Shown: positions 44,883 through 54,656, counted from the stretch's first letter. The stretch is DNA of 64,000 nt from Acetobacteraceae bacterium (GCA_947474705.1 CANJJS010000001.1:115721-179720), one strand, 5' to 3'. Numbers and translations: made by a program. Notes: generated from the sequence alone by a model not told the origin.

Positions 44883-45515
44883 ATGGACGCGCCTTACGCC
44901 GACCAATATCTGATTCGCGACGAGGCCGCTTTGACGGCGGTGTATGGGGAAGCCTCTCCGGGCTCTCTGGCCAAGGAAATCGACTACATCCACCCGCATT
45001 ATCGCGCGATGATCGAGGCCTCGCCGTTCATGACGCTCTCCACCGTCGGGCCGGAGGGGCTCGATTGTTCGCCGCGCGGCGATCCCGCGGGGTTCGTGCA
45101 TGTCGTCGACGATCGGACGCTGCTGATCCCCGACCGCCGCGGCAACAACCGCGCCGACAGTTTGCGGAACATCATTCGCGATCCCCGGGTCGCGCTGCTG
45201 TTCCTGATTCCCGGCGTCGGCGAGACGTTGCGGATCAACGGCCGCGCCGTCATTTCCACCGATCCCGCCTTGATCGAGCGGTTTCCGTTCCGTGGCACGC
45301 TGCCGCGTTCGGTGATCGCGGTGACGGCGGAAACGGTGTATTTCCAGTGCCCGAAGGCGCTGGTGCGGTCGGAACTCTGGAACCCCGAAAAGCACATCGA
45401 TCGCAAATCCCTGCCCAGCACGGGAACGATCATGGCCGACATCACCAAGGGCAAACTGGGCGGGCCGGAATACGACAAGGCCTATCCAGAGCGTCTGCGC
45501 GAGACCATCTACTGA
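44883..45515 (+). CDS. pyridoxamine 5'-phosphate oxidase-fold FMN-binding protein (MSMEG_1061-like)
   Basis: A 210-residue split-barrel flavin protein. The core strand reads IEASPFMTLSTVGPEGLDCSPRGDPAGFVHV, followed by LLIPDRRGNNRADSLRNIIRDPRVALLFLIPG and the C-terminal FFQCPKALVRSELWNP-like block (VYFQCPKALVRSELW). This subgroup is usually annotated as a pyridoxamine phosphate oxidase-family protein of unknown substrate, not true PdxH. I chose the ATG at 44883 for its GGAGG ribosome site. It lies 30 bases before the exported amidohydrolase gene and probably shares its transcript. Confidence 0.85.
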   Translation: MDAPYADQYLIRDEAALTAVYGEASPGSLAKEIDYIHPHYRAMIEASPFMTLSTVGPEGLDCSPRGDPAGFVHVVDDRTLLIPDRRGNNRADSLRNIIRDPRVALLFLIPGVGETLRINGRAVISTDPALIERFPFRGTLPRSVIAVTAETVYFQCPKALVRSELWNPEKHIDRKSLPSTGTIMADITKGKLGGPEYDKAYPERLRETIY

Positions 45516-45545
45516 ACCGAAAATCCACCAAAAGGGAAAACGTCC

Positions 45546-46610
45546 ATGACCTCGAGAAGAGGCTTTCTCGCCGCCGCGGCGAGCGTCGTATTCTGCGGCT
45601 GCGGCATTCCAAAAGCCGCGCATGCCGCCGCGAAGCTGCCGGTCACGGTGGCGGGCAAGCGGGTGAAGACGATCGACGTCCATTCGCATTGTCTCTTTCC
45701 CGACGTGATGCAGATGTTTGGACCTCTGGGCCCGCCGCCGACGACGCGTGGCGCCAACGAGGCGAAGATCGTCATCGAGCAGCGTCTGAAGGCGATGGAC
45801 GCGCAGGCCGTGGACATGGAGGTTCTGTCGGTTAATCCTTACTGGTACGGCAAGGACCGCGACCTCGCCGCGAAAGCGGTGAAACTCCAGAACGAAAAAC
45901 TGGCGGAACTCTGCGCGGCGAAACCGGATCGTTTCGCGGCGTTTGGTGGTCTGACGCTGCAAGACCCCGCGCTGGCCGTGCAGGAACTGGAATACGCCGT
46001 CAAGAAGCTCGGCCTGAAGGGTGCCGCGATCGGCGACACCATGAACAACGAGCCCTTTTCCGACGACAAATTCCACCCCGTATGGGCCAAGGCCGAGGAA
46101 CTCGGCGCGGCGTTGTTCATCCACCCCCAGGGCACGCCGGAACTGACCGCCAAGCTGAAAGGCAATGGCTGGCTGTTCAATACGGTTGGCTTCCCGACCG
46201 GCACCACGATCGCCTTGCAAAAGCTGATCTTCCAGGGCACGCTCGACAAATTCCCGAAACTGAAAGTCATCTCGGCGCATGGCGGCGGCTATCTGCCGTC
46301 CTACGCGATGCGCTCCGACCATGCCTGTTTTGTTTCGCCAGACGATTGCGATCCGAACATCAAGCTGAAAAAAAAGCCCAGCGAGTATCTGAATCAGCTT
46401 TACTTCGATTCGCTGATCTTCACGCCGGAAGCGCTCCGCCATCTCGTCGCGCAGGTCGGACACAGCCAGGTCATGCTGGGGTCCGATTACCCCTATCCCT
46501 GGGAACTGCATCCCGTGGACCACATCTTCTCCACCACCAGCCTGTCCGATGCGCAAAAAGCGGCCATTCTCGGCGGCAACGCGGCGCGGGTGCTCGGCAT
46601 AAAAGCCTGA
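45546..46610 (+). CDS. Tat-exported amidohydrolase family protein
   Basis: A 354-residue amidohydrolase-2 family enzyme with a twin-arginine signal (TSRRGFLAAAA) and a likely cut after KAAHA, so it should be folded with its metal and exported to the periplasm. The metal site is seen in KTIDVHSHCLF, a middle histidine in ALFIHPQG, ISAHGGGYLPSY and the C-terminal aspartate in VMLGSDYPYPWE. Relatives include ACMSD-type decarboxylases. The substrate is unknown. It is the intact member of a tandem pair; the next copy is decayed. Confidence 0.88.
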   Translation: MTSRRGFLAAAASVVFCGCGIPKAAHAAAKLPVTVAGKRVKTIDVHSHCLFPDVMQMFGPLGPPPTTRGANEAKIVIEQRLKAMDAQAVDMEVLSVNPYWYGKDRDLAAKAVKLQNEKLAELCAAKPDRFAAFGGLTLQDPALAVQELEYAVKKLGLKGAAIGDTMNNEPFSDDKFHPVWAKAEELGAALFIHPQGTPELTAKLKGNGWLFNTVGFPTGTTIALQKLIFQGTLDKFPKLKVISAHGGGYLPSYAMRSDHACFVSPDDCDPNIKLKKKPSEYLNQLYFDSLIFTPEALRHLVAQVGHSQVMLGSDYPYPWELHPVDHIFSTTSLSDAQKAAILGGNAARVLGIKA

Positions 46611-46674
46611 CCGTCGACACACACCACGCTGGAACATCCGCTCCGGCGTGGTAAGAAGAAGCAAGGAAACGCCC

Positions 46675-47746
46675 ATGACTTCGAGACGTAATTTCCTCGC
46701 GGCCGCCGCCGGGATCGTGTTCTGTGGCTGCGGCCTGCCCAAAACCGCGCACGCCGCGGCCAAACTGCCGGTCAGCGTGAACGGCAAACGCGTCAAAACC
46801 ATCGACGTCCACGCGCACTGCGTGTTCCCCGAGGCCGCCGCCATTTTCGGCGATTCGAAACTCGGCACCAACCCGACCGTGAAGGGCAACGACGAAGCCC
46901 ATATCGTCATCGAACAACGCCTGAAAGCCATGGACTCGCAGGCCGTCGACATGGAAGTGTTGTCGATCAACCCGTTCTGGTATGGGCGCGACCGCGATCT
47001 GACGGCCAAAGCGGTGAAATTGCAGAACGAGAAACTCGCGGAACTCTGCGCCGCGAAACCCGACCGTTTCGCCGCCTTCGCCTCGCTGACCCTGCAAGAC
47101 CCCCAGCAGGCCGTCAAAGAACTCGAACACGCGATGAAGACTCTAGAACCTGCGCGGCGCCGCCATCGGCGACACCGTCAACGGCAAACCGTTTTCCGAT
47201 CCGATGTTCCACCCGGTCTGGGCCAAGGCGGAAGAACTGGGTGCCTCTCTGTTCATCCACCCGCAAGGCGTGCCGCAACTCGCCGACGCCCTCAAAGGTA
47301 ACGGCTGGCTCACCAACACCGTCGGCAATCCCTTGGCTACCACCATCGCCCTGCAGCATCTGATCTTCGAAGGGACACTCGACAAGTTCCCGAAACTCAA
47401 ACTCATCGGCGCGCATGGCGGCGGATTCCTGCCGTCTTATGCCGCGCGTTCCGATCACGCGTGCTTCGTCTCGCCCGCGGGCTGCGATCCGAACATCAAG
47501 CTGAAGAAACAGCCGACGGAATAACTCAACCAGATGTATTTCGATTCACTGATCTTCACCCCGGAGGCCCTGCGCCACCTCGCCGCGCAGGTCGGCACCA
47601 GCCAGATCATGCTGGGCTCCGACTATCCCTTCCCATGGGAGATGCACCCGGTGGATCACGTCTTCGCCACCAAATCCCTGACCGATGCGCAAAAGGCCGC
47701 GATCCTTGGCGGCAACGCCGCGCGGGTACTGGGCATAAAAGTCTGA
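46675..47746 (+). pseudogene. decayed tandem copy of the Tat-exported amidohydrolase
   Basis: It aligns along its whole length with the preceding gene (same Tat signal TSRRNFLAAAA, KTIDVHAHCVF, LIGAHGGGFLPSY, IMLGSDYPFPWE). Two lesions break it. At about 47145-47150 an extra A (ACTCTAGAACCTG where ACTCTGAACCTG would keep the frame) shifts the frame and creates a TCTAGA hexamer. At 47522-47524 a TAA replaces the tyrosine codon found in the paralogue (SEYLNQ versus TE-stop-LNQ). A ribosome site (AAGGAA) is still in place. Residue-level divergence from its neighbour is clear, so the duplication is old relative to the breaks, and the remaining frame is otherwise well kept, suggesting recent loss. 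Confidence 0.92.
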
Positions 47747-47809
47747 TCCGATTGACGGCGGCGCCGCCCGTGCTTCACTAACGCAAACCGCCTCGCAGGA
47801 GCCGCCGTC

Positions 47810-49384
47810 ATGGATTACACGCCCGCCCAACATGTCACGCAAAACTGGTCGCTGACGAAACCGTCGGCGACGGGGAAACGCGGCATGGTCGTCTCCCAGG
47901 TCAAAGCGGCGGCGGAGGCGGGGGTCGCGATCCTCGACGCCGGCGGCAACGCCATCGACGCCGCCGTCGGCACCGCCTTCGCGCTGGCGGCGCTGGAGCC
48001 CTGGAACTCCGGTCTTGGCGGTATCGGCTTCGCGCTGGTGCACCGCGCGGGCCAGAGCCGCGCGGATGTCGTGGATTTCGGACCGGTCGCGCCGCGGGGG
48101 CTCAACCCCTCCGCCTTCAAACTCACGGGCCGGATGAAACAGGATCTGTTCGCCTGGCCGGAAGTCGAGGACGACGCGAACATCCACGGCCCGCTGTCCT
48201 TCGCCGTGCCCGCCTCGGTCGCGGGTTACTCGAAAATGCACGCGACCTGGGGCAAACTGCCCTTCGCCGAGGTGCTGGCCCCCGCCATCGCGCTGGCGAA
48301 GCGCGGCCTGGCCCAGGATTGGTACACCACGATCAAAGTCGCCGCCTCTGCCGCGGTGCTGCGCAAATACGACGAAAGCGCGCGGATTTATCTGCCCGGC
48401 GGACTGCCGCCGATCGCGCCCTACCAGGGCTCGACCGGGTATTTCCGCCTTGGCAACCTGCCGGACACACTGGAACGCCTTGCCAAAGCCGGCCCGCGCG
48501 ACTTCTACGAAGGCGACATCGCCGCGAGCCTCGTCGCCGACACCAAGGCGATGGGTGGCGTGCTCTCGGCCGAGGACCTTCGAAGCTGCGAAGCCCGTAT
48601 TCTTCAGGCGACCGAATACCGCTGGCGGAACCGGACACTGCAACTGACGGGCGGGCTGACCGCGGCGCCGACGATGATGCGGGTGCTGGACCAGATGGCG
48701 GGCGCGGACTTCGGGAAAGCGCCCGACGCGGCCTGGTACGTCGCATTCGCCCGTGCCATGAAGACGGCGTACGCGGAAAGACTGGAAGGTCTGGGCGACG
48801 CGGATCCGATGGCGGCGGAAACCTGCACGACTCACCTCACGGTCTCCGATGCCGAGGGCTCGATGGTGTCGATGACGACGACGTTGCTGTCCTCGATGGG
48901 CAGCCGGGTCGTGCTGCCCACCTCGGGCGTGCTGATGAACAACGGTGTGATGTGGTTCGACCCGCGGCCGAATCAGCCGAACTCGATTGGCGGCGGCAAG
49001 CGTCCCCTGACCAACATGTCGCCCATTATCCTGAAGGACGGCGACCGGCCCTGGCTGGCGGCGGGCGCATCGGGCGGGCGGCGCATCCTCGCCGCCGTGG
49101 CGCAGGTCATGAGTTTCGTGTCGGATTTCGGCATGACCGTGGACCAGGCGGCGCACCAGCCGCGGATTGACGTCTCGGGTCCCGAAGGCGTGTCCGCCGA
49201 TATGCGGCTCCCCGCCGATGTCATCGCCGCGTTGATCGCGGATGGGCCGACGGAGGTCGTGGAGCATGCCGTAATGCCCATCAATTTCGCCTGTCCGAAT
49301 GTCATCGTCCGCGACGGAACGGGCGAGACACGGGGAGTCAGCGACGCGGCCTCGCCCTGGTCCGCCGCGGTCGCACAGGCCTGA
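47810..49384 (+). CDS. gamma-glutamyltransferase family protein, short form without signal peptide
   Basis: A 524-residue Ntn-hydrolase homologue. The N-half has VSQVKAAAEAGVAILDAGGNAIDAAVGTAFAL and the C-half starts at the expected self-cleavage threonine T340 in AETCTTHLTVSDAEGSMVS. GGGKRPLTNMSPIIL and ASGGRRILAAVAQV are the substrate-loop blocks. True periplasmic GGTs have a signal peptide; none is seen here, so it is probably cytoplasmic, as in several GGT-like acylases or hydrolases. The stretch before T340 is shorter than in E. coli GGT. It starts 63 bases after the pseudogene and ends two bases before the Sel1 gene. Confidence 0.87.
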   Translation: MDYTPAQHVTQNWSLTKPSATGKRGMVVSQVKAAAEAGVAILDAGGNAIDAAVGTAFALAALEPWNSGLGGIGFALVHRAGQSRADVVDFGPVAPRGLNPSAFKLTGRMKQDLFAWPEVEDDANIHGPLSFAVPASVAGYSKMHATWGKLPFAEVLAPAIALAKRGLAQDWYTTIKVAASAAVLRKYDESARIYLPGGLPPIAPYQGSTGYFRLGNLPDTLERLAKAGPRDFYEGDIAASLVADTKAMGGVLSAEDLRSCEARILQATEYRWRNRTLQLTGGLTAAPTMMRVLDQMAGADFGKAPDAAWYVAFARAMKTAYAERLEGLGDADPMAAETCTTHLTVSDAEGSMVSMTTTLLSSMGSRVVLPTSGVLMNNGVMWFDPRPNQPNSIGGGKRPLTNMSPIILKDGDRPWLAAGASGGRRILAAVAQVMSFVSDFGMTVDQAAHQPRIDVSGPEGVSADMRLPADVIAALIADGPTEVVEHAVMPINFACPNVIVRDGTGETRGVSDAASPWSAAVAQA

Positions 49385-49386
49385 AC

Positions 49387-52017
49387 ATGGCGCGTGGCCG
49401 CCGCCGGACCGGTCTCGCCGCCTGGATGCACGCGGCGCTGCCGGTCCTGGCGTTGCTGTGGACCGGGCCGGCGGCGGCGCGGGGGCCGTTGTTTCCGCCG
49501 GAGAGTCCGCGGCCCAATCTCGCGACCATCGACATCGAAAGCGCGCGGTTGAAGGCCGCCGGGAACGATGCCGCCGCGATGGCCGAACTGGGGATGGCAT
49601 ACGCGCATGGCTGGAAGGCGCGGCGCGATCCGGCGGAGGCGTTGCGCTGGCTGAACCGCGCGGCGGCGGCGAAGAACCGGCTGGCGCGCCGGGAACTGGC
49701 GTTGCTGCTGTCGCGTGGCGAAGGCGTCGCGCGGGACCCGGAGCGCGCGGTGAAGCTGGCGCGGCTGGCGGCCGAGGCGGGCGACATGGTCGCGGCCGCG
49801 GCTTTGGGCGCGGCGTATGGCAATGGCGACGGCGTGCCGCGCGATTGGACGGAGGCGCTGAAGTGGACCCGCCGCGCCGCCGCCGCCGCGAACGCCGCCG
49901 CGCGGACCAATCTGGGGCTCGCGTACGAAATGGGGCTCGCCGGTCCGCCCGATCCCGTGGAGGCCGCGGCCTGGTACCAGAAAGCCGTTTCTCAGGGCTT
50001 CGCGCCCGCCGAGGTGCGGTTGGGCGCGCTCTATCAGGCTGGCGCGGGTATGCCGCGCGACCCGGACAAGGCCTTCGCGCTGTATCGCTCCGCCGCCGAT
50101 CGCGGCGATCCGGCGGGCGAGCGCGCGCTGGGCGAAGCCTATCGTCTCGGCGTGGGCGTTGGCGCCGATCCCGGTGTGGCGCTGACCTGGTTGCAACGCG
50201 CGGCGGATCGCGACGACCCGGAGGCGGAATTCCTCGTGGCGACCCTGATGGACGGCCAGCCCGGCTATCCGCGGGACCGGCTGCAATCCTGGCTGTATCT
50301 GCTGCGCGCGGCGGGCCACGGCCACGCCCGTGCCGCGGCGCTGGTCGGTACTGGTTACATGACCGGCAAATATGGGCCCGGCCGGGACCTGGAGAAAGCC
50401 GCGTACTGGTTGAACGAAGCAGTTGAGCGGAGCCGCGCGAACGCGTTTGGGCAGCCCGAGGACCCGCGTTCCGAAAGCGGTCAGGACATGGCGCTGGCGG
50501 GGTTTGGACTGGGCATGCTGCTGGCGGACGGAACGGGCGTGCCGAAGGACATGGCGCGCGGGATGCGGTTGATCGCCGAGGCGGCGGGCCGCGATATTCC
50601 GCCGGCTTTGTATCGCATGGGTCTCGCGGCACGGCTGGGTCTGGGCGCCGAGCGCGACGATGTCCGTGCCGTCGCGTTTTTCCGGCGCGCGGCGGAGTTC
50701 GGCTCTGGCGCCGCGGCGGCGGCGATGGGGCTGGCCTATTCCGACGGGTGGGCGGGGACGAAGGACGAGGCGGAGGCCGTGCACTGGTTCCGTATTGGCG
50801 CGGCGTTGAGCGAGCCGGACGCGTGGCTCGGCCTCGCGCGCATGTACGAAAGCGGGCGCGGCATGACCGCGGATGGGGCGGAAGCCGGCGTTTGGTACGC
50901 GCTGGCGGCCAATGCGGGCGTGGCCGCGGCCCAGCGGCGGATGGGCGAGGCGTCGCAATTCGGACAGCTCGGCCAACGGCGGGATCCGGTGGCGGCGGTG
51001 AAATGGTATCGACTCGCGGCGGCGGAGGACGCGGAGGCGGCGTATCGCCTCGGGACACTGGTCGAGATGGGGGAGGGAACCGCGGCGGATCCAAACCTGG
51101 CGCTGACGCTGTATCGGGGCGCCGCCGAGCTGGGAAGTCCCGATGCCTCGATGCGGCTCGCCGAACTGGCGCGGGAGGGCGGTCCAGGCCAGCCGAAGGA
51201 CCCGGTCCTGGCGGAACGTCTGTATCGGGAGGCGGCCGCGCGGGGCCAGACGGCGGCGCTGGTGGGCCTCGCGATCATGCGCGAGACGGCGGGCCGCCAG
51301 GCGGAGGCGTTGGCGGCCTATCGGGAGGCGGTGGAGCTGGGTGTCGGGATGGCCTGCGACCGGTTGGGGCGGGCGTATCGCGACGGCGAACTGGGGCTGA
51401 TGGCCGACGATACGGAGGCGCGGCGCTGGTTCCTACGGGCCACCGATCTGGGCGATGCCGGAGGGGCGTTGAATCTCGGCGCCATGCTGATGCTGGGCCG
51501 GGGGGGCACGGCGGACGAGGCGGGCGCTTTGACCCTGTACCGGCGGGCGGCGGATCTGGGCAGCGCCACGGCCGAGGCGAACATCGCCGGGATCTATTGG
51601 ATGGGCGCGGCGGGGATCGAGAAGGATCGCGCGGTGGCGGTGCGCCATTACATGGTCGCGGCGCGCGGGGGCAATGTCGTCGCGGCGCGGATGCTGTCGG
51701 TCGCCTATGGCACCGGCGACGGCGTGGCCCGCGACGAAGCCCAGCAACTCGCATGGGCGCGGCGCGCGGCCGACGCGGGCGATGTGGTGTCGCAGAATTC
51801 GCTCGGATATTTGATCCTGACCGGCGCGGGCGGGTCGTACGATTATGTCGAGGCCGCGTTCTGGCTGACCCTGGCGGTGGATCGCGCGGCGCCAGGGGAA
51901 TTGCGGGACCAGGCGGTGGAGAATTTGGGCACCGCGCTGGCGCAGTTGACGCCTTCGGAAAAGGACGAGGTCGCGCGCCGCGCCGGGAAATGGCGGATGG
52001 AGAACGGGGGCGGGTAG
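49387..52017 (+). CDS. large secreted Sel1-like repeat protein
   Basis: An 876-residue protein with a signal peptide (LPVLALLWTGPAAARG) followed by about twenty Sel1-type TPR-like repeats of 35-40 residues from residue 50 almost to the end. Typical units are AAAMAELGMAYAHGWKARRD and AEAARWLNRAA-like helices with G-x-G-V-x-x-D turns. Such solenoids mediate protein-protein contact, often in envelope assembly, exopolysaccharide control or host interaction. It starts two bases after the GGT-like gene, so the two are co-transcribed. The long internal repeats and extreme GC content make chance open frames common on the other strand. Confidence 0.88.
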   Translation: MARGRRRTGLAAWMHAALPVLALLWTGPAAARGPLFPPESPRPNLATIDIESARLKAAGNDAAAMAELGMAYAHGWKARRDPAEALRWLNRAAAAKNRLARRELALLLSRGEGVARDPERAVKLARLAAEAGDMVAAAALGAAYGNGDGVPRDWTEALKWTRRAAAAANAAARTNLGLAYEMGLAGPPDPVEAAAWYQKAVSQGFAPAEVRLGALYQAGAGMPRDPDKAFALYRSAADRGDPAGERALGEAYRLGVGVGADPGVALTWLQRAADRDDPEAEFLVATLMDGQPGYPRDRLQSWLYLLRAAGHGHARAAALVGTGYMTGKYGPGRDLEKAAYWLNEAVERSRANAFGQPEDPRSESGQDMALAGFGLGMLLADGTGVPKDMARGMRLIAEAAGRDIPPALYRMGLAARLGLGAERDDVRAVAFFRRAAEFGSGAAAAAMGLAYSDGWAGTKDEAEAVHWFRIGAALSEPDAWLGLARMYESGRGMTADGAEAGVWYALAANAGVAAAQRRMGEASQFGQLGQRRDPVAAVKWYRLAAAEDAEAAYRLGTLVEMGEGTAADPNLALTLYRGAAELGSPDASMRLAELAREGGPGQPKDPVLAERLYREAAARGQTAALVGLAIMRETAGRQAEALAAYREAVELGVGMACDRLGRAYRDGELGLMADDTEARRWFLRATDLGDAGGALNLGAMLMLGRGGTADEAGALTLYRRAADLGSATAEANIAGIYWMGAAGIEKDRAVAVRHYMVAARGGNVVAARMLSVAYGTGDGVARDEAQQLAWARRAADAGDVVSQNSLGYLILTGAGGSYDYVEAAFWLTLAVDRAAPGELRDQAVENLGTALAQLTPSEKDEVARRAGKWRMENGGG

Positions 52018-52057
52018 GATCGCCGTCCGCTCGGGAGGGGGATGGTCCGAATGACGC

Positions 52058-52087
52058 GTCCGTCCGCCATCGCGATGGCGGACGGAC
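52058..52087. terminator. perfect 30-bp palindrome between convergent genes
   Basis: GTCCGTCCGCCATCG and its exact reverse complement meet head to head (52058-52072 with 52073-52087). It sits between the Sel1 gene and the convergent MFS gene and should form a strong hairpin in both transcripts. No T-run follows on either strand. Confidence 0.6.
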
Positions 52088-52094
52088 CTCGATC

Positions 52095-53489
52095 TCAGTG
52101 CGCGATGTCCTCCAGTGCCAAATTATTGGTTCTGGGCCCCCAGATCGCCATGCCGAGAATGACGACACCCATGGCACCCGCGACGAACATGAAGACGGCG
52201 GGAACACCGAACTGGCCCAGCAGCCAGGCGATGACGAAGCCGGTGAAGATGGTGCTGAACCGGCTCCACGAATAGACGAAGCCCACGGCGGAGGCCCGGA
52301 AGCGGGTTGGAAAAACTTCCGACATGTAGTTGTGGGACGAGTAGGACAGCCAGGAATTCATCATCGTCTGGCAGGCACCGATCGCGATCAGAACCACCGG
52401 ATCGGTCTGGGTGGAGAACAGCAGGCCAAAGGCGGCGATGCCCGCGCAGGACAGACAGACCTGCCATTTGCGCTCGATCTTATCGGCGAAGAGGGCGCCG
52501 ACGATCGGGAACAGCGGGTACGCGAAGGCGATGATGAAGGTGTATTCCAGCGATTTCGTCACCGTGATGCCCTTGGCGAGCAGCAAGGTGGGCACCCAGT
52601 TGGCGAAGCCGTAGAAGCCGATGGTCTGGAAGAAGTTCACCACGGACAGCATGATCGTGCGGGTGCGGTAGCGCGGGCTGAAGGCCTCCCGGAGTTGACC
52701 TTCGCGCGGGTCTTCGGGGGAGGGGGCCTCGGGCGCCGGTAAGGGACGGCCGTATTCGGCGGCGACCTTGGCTTCGATGGCGCTCATGACCTGTTCGGCC
52801 TCGGCGATACGGCCCTGTTGGGCCAGCCAGCGCGGCGATTCCGGCAGGCGGAAGCGGACCAGCCAAACGAGGATGGCGCCGGTGGCGTCGAACAGGACCA
52901 CCCAGCGCCAGCCGGACAGCGACAGGATGGTCTGCGGCACCAGGCACCAGGCGAGAAAGGTGACCACGGGCACGGCGACGAAACCAATGGATTGTTGCGC
53001 GGCGAAGCTGAGACCGCGGACTCGTTTGGGCACGAGTTCGGAGATGTAGGTATCGACGGTAACCAGTTCGATGCCGAGGCCGATGCCCGACATCAGGCGC
53101 CAGAAATTCACCCAATCGGCGGTGGTCTGGAATGCCATGACGGTGGTGCAAAGGCTGTACCAGACAAGGGAATAGGTGAAGACCGCGCGGCGTCCGAAGC
53201 GGTCGGCGAAACGGGTGAGAAAGAAGGTGCCGATGAACAGGCCCGTGAACAGCGCGGCGATAAACGACGCGAGCCCGGTGAACCCGAAGAACGCCACGGT
53301 GGTCGGCGTGAAGATTTTATCGGCGAAGAGTCCCGGCGCGATCGTTCCGGTGAGGAAGATCGAATAGACGTCGAACCACCCGCCCAACGAAATCAGCAGA
53401 ACGAGGACCCAGATGTGCCGGGTCATGGGCAGGCGGTCGAGCCGGGCGGTGATCTCGGCGGCGGGCGTGACGGTCAGGGTCGCGCTCAT
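52095..53489 (-). CDS. MFS transporter (metabolite:H+ symporter type)
   Basis: A 464-residue 12-helix major facilitator. The loop 2-3 motif is FADRFGRRAVFTYSL and motif LPESPRWLAQQGR follows helix 6, as in the sugar-porter/aromatic-acid group. Helix 1 has GGWFDVYSIFLTGTIAPGL. A large cytoplasmic loop (residues about 215-270) precedes helix 7. The substrate cannot be told. The 2-hydroxyacid dehydrogenase gene lies upstream on the same strand, which hints at import of a hydroxy or aromatic acid. The ribosome site GGGGAA precedes the ATG. Confidence 0.88.
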   Translation of the reverse strand: MSATLTVTPAAEITARLDRLPMTRHIWVLVLLISLGGWFDVYSIFLTGTIAPGLFADKIFTPTTVAFFGFTGLASFIAALFTGLFIGTFFLTRFADRFGRRAVFTYSLVWYSLCTTVMAFQTTADWVNFWRLMSGIGLGIELVTVDTYISELVPKRVRGLSFAAQQSIGFVAVPVVTFLAWCLVPQTILSLSGWRWVVLFDATGAILVWLVRFRLPESPRWLAQQGRIAEAEQVMSAIEAKVAAEYGRPLPAPEAPSPEDPREGQLREAFSPRYRTRTIMLSVVNFFQTIGFYGFANWVPTLLLAKGITVTKSLEYTFIIAFAYPLFPIVGALFADKIERKWQVCLSCAGIAAFGLLFSTQTDPVVLIAIGACQTMMNSWLSYSSHNYMSEVFPTRFRASAVGFVYSWSRFSTIFTGFVIAWLLGQFGVPAVFMFVAGAMGVVILGMAIWGPRTNNLALEDIAH

Positions 53490-53672
53490 GGATTGGTTTC
53501 CCCTGGATGGCGCGGTGGGCCGCGTCCGGTTGTTTCGGGCGAAAGTACCCGCGCGGGGGTTGAGGCCGCGCGGCGGGAAACAACGTCCGGCATATCCGCG
53601 GAAAGGGCAAATTTCGCGAGATGGATCGCGCCAGATTGGAACGGAAGCGGACGGTCTGGCCTTGTGCCGGTC

Positions 53673-54656
53673 TCAGAACCACCCGGCCTTATCGACCTCG
53701 TTCATCAGCGGTTTTCCGGCCGCGAACCGGCGGCAGTTCTCCGCGACGATATCGTAACGGCGGTCGTTGAGGTAGGGGCCATGTCCGGCCATGTGCGGTG
53801 TCAGGAGGACATTCGGCATCGTCCACAGGGGGTGCGCTTCCGGCAAAGGCTCGATTTCGAACACATCGAGCGCGGCGCCGGCGATGTCCTTCGCGTTCAG
53901 GGCGGCGACGAGGTCGTCGAGACGCGTGGTCATGCCGCGTCCGATATTGATGAAAAAGGCGGTCTTTTTCATTTTTCCGAAGCGCGCGCGGTTGAACAGA
54001 CCCTCGGTCGCGGGCGTGTGCGGAATGGTGAGGATCACGAAGTCGGCGCGCGGCAGAAGCTCGTCCAGCGCGTCAGGCTTGTGCAGTTCCGCGACGCCTT
54101 CCGTGGGCGCGGCGCGGCGGGCATCGGTGGCGAGGACCTTGACGCCGAACGCGGCCAGCAGACGCGCGGCTTCGGCGCCAATGCCGCCAAGACCCACGAT
54201 CAGCGCGGTCGATTCCGGCAGATGCACGACATCGCCCGCTTCCTGGCCGGATTTCTTCCATTCCCGGCGCTGCTGTTGGGGAAGGAAAACGTGGAAGCCG
54301 CGCGCGAAAGCCAGCACGAAGGCGAGGATATGGGCGCCGATGTGATCGTTGAAGATTTCTCGAAAATTTGTGACTTTCAGCGGGTGGGCGATCAGCGCGT
54401 CGTGATAGTATCCGGCGGCGGGCGCGATTTGCGGGGCCTGAAGCCAGCGCAGTTTTTTCGCCTGCGCCAGAAGGTCCGCGGGTATCCAGCCAAAGGCGCC
54501 GTCGGCGTCGGCGATTTCCTTCGCGGCCTGTCCCTCGTCTTCGACGACGACGACGCGGGCTTCCGGCACTTCGGCGGCGAGGCGGGCGGCCCATTGGCGA
54601 TAAGTGTCGTTTTGAGGGGGCAGCATGACGAATTTGAATGAGTTGGCGCCTGACAC
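53673..54656 (-). CDS. D-isomer-specific 2-hydroxyacid dehydrogenase family protein
   Basis: A 327-residue NAD(P)-dependent dehydrogenase. The coenzyme fold reads TALIVGLGGIGAEAARLLAAFGVKVLATDAR. The active-site arginine is in FINIGRGMTTRLDDL and the histidine in LLTPHMAGHGPYLNDRR. I chose the GTG at 54654-54656, which has GGAGA seven bases upstream; the ATG at 54626 is an alternative that would shorten the N-terminal strand. It precedes the MFS gene by about 180 bases on the same strand and may handle the transported acid. Confidence 0.87.
   Translation of the reverse strand: MSGANSFKFVMLPPQNDTYRQWAARLAAEVPEARVVVVEDEGQAAKEIADADGAFGWIPADLLAQAKKLRWLQAPQIAPAAGYYHDALIAHPLKVTNFREIFNDHIGAHILAFVLAFARGFHVFLPQQQRREWKKSGQEAGDVVHLPESTALIVGLGGIGAEAARLLAAFGVKVLATDARRAAPTEGVAELHKPDALDELLPRADFVILTIPHTPATEGLFNRARFGKMKKTAFFINIGRGMTTRLDDLVAALNAKDIAGAALDVFEIEPLPEAHPLWTMPNVLLTPHMAGHGPYLNDRRYDIVAENCRRFAAGKPLMNEVDKAGWF

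Noticed and set aside
45546..47746. Two intact amidohydrolase genes
   Set aside because: The second copy has a one-base frame shift at about 47147 and an in-frame TAA at 47522; it is annotated as a pseudogene.
47546..51094. Minus-strand open frame of 1182 aa opposite the GGT-like and Sel1 genes
   Set aside because: Pro/Arg-rich shadow reading; the plus strand has convincing families and proper starts.
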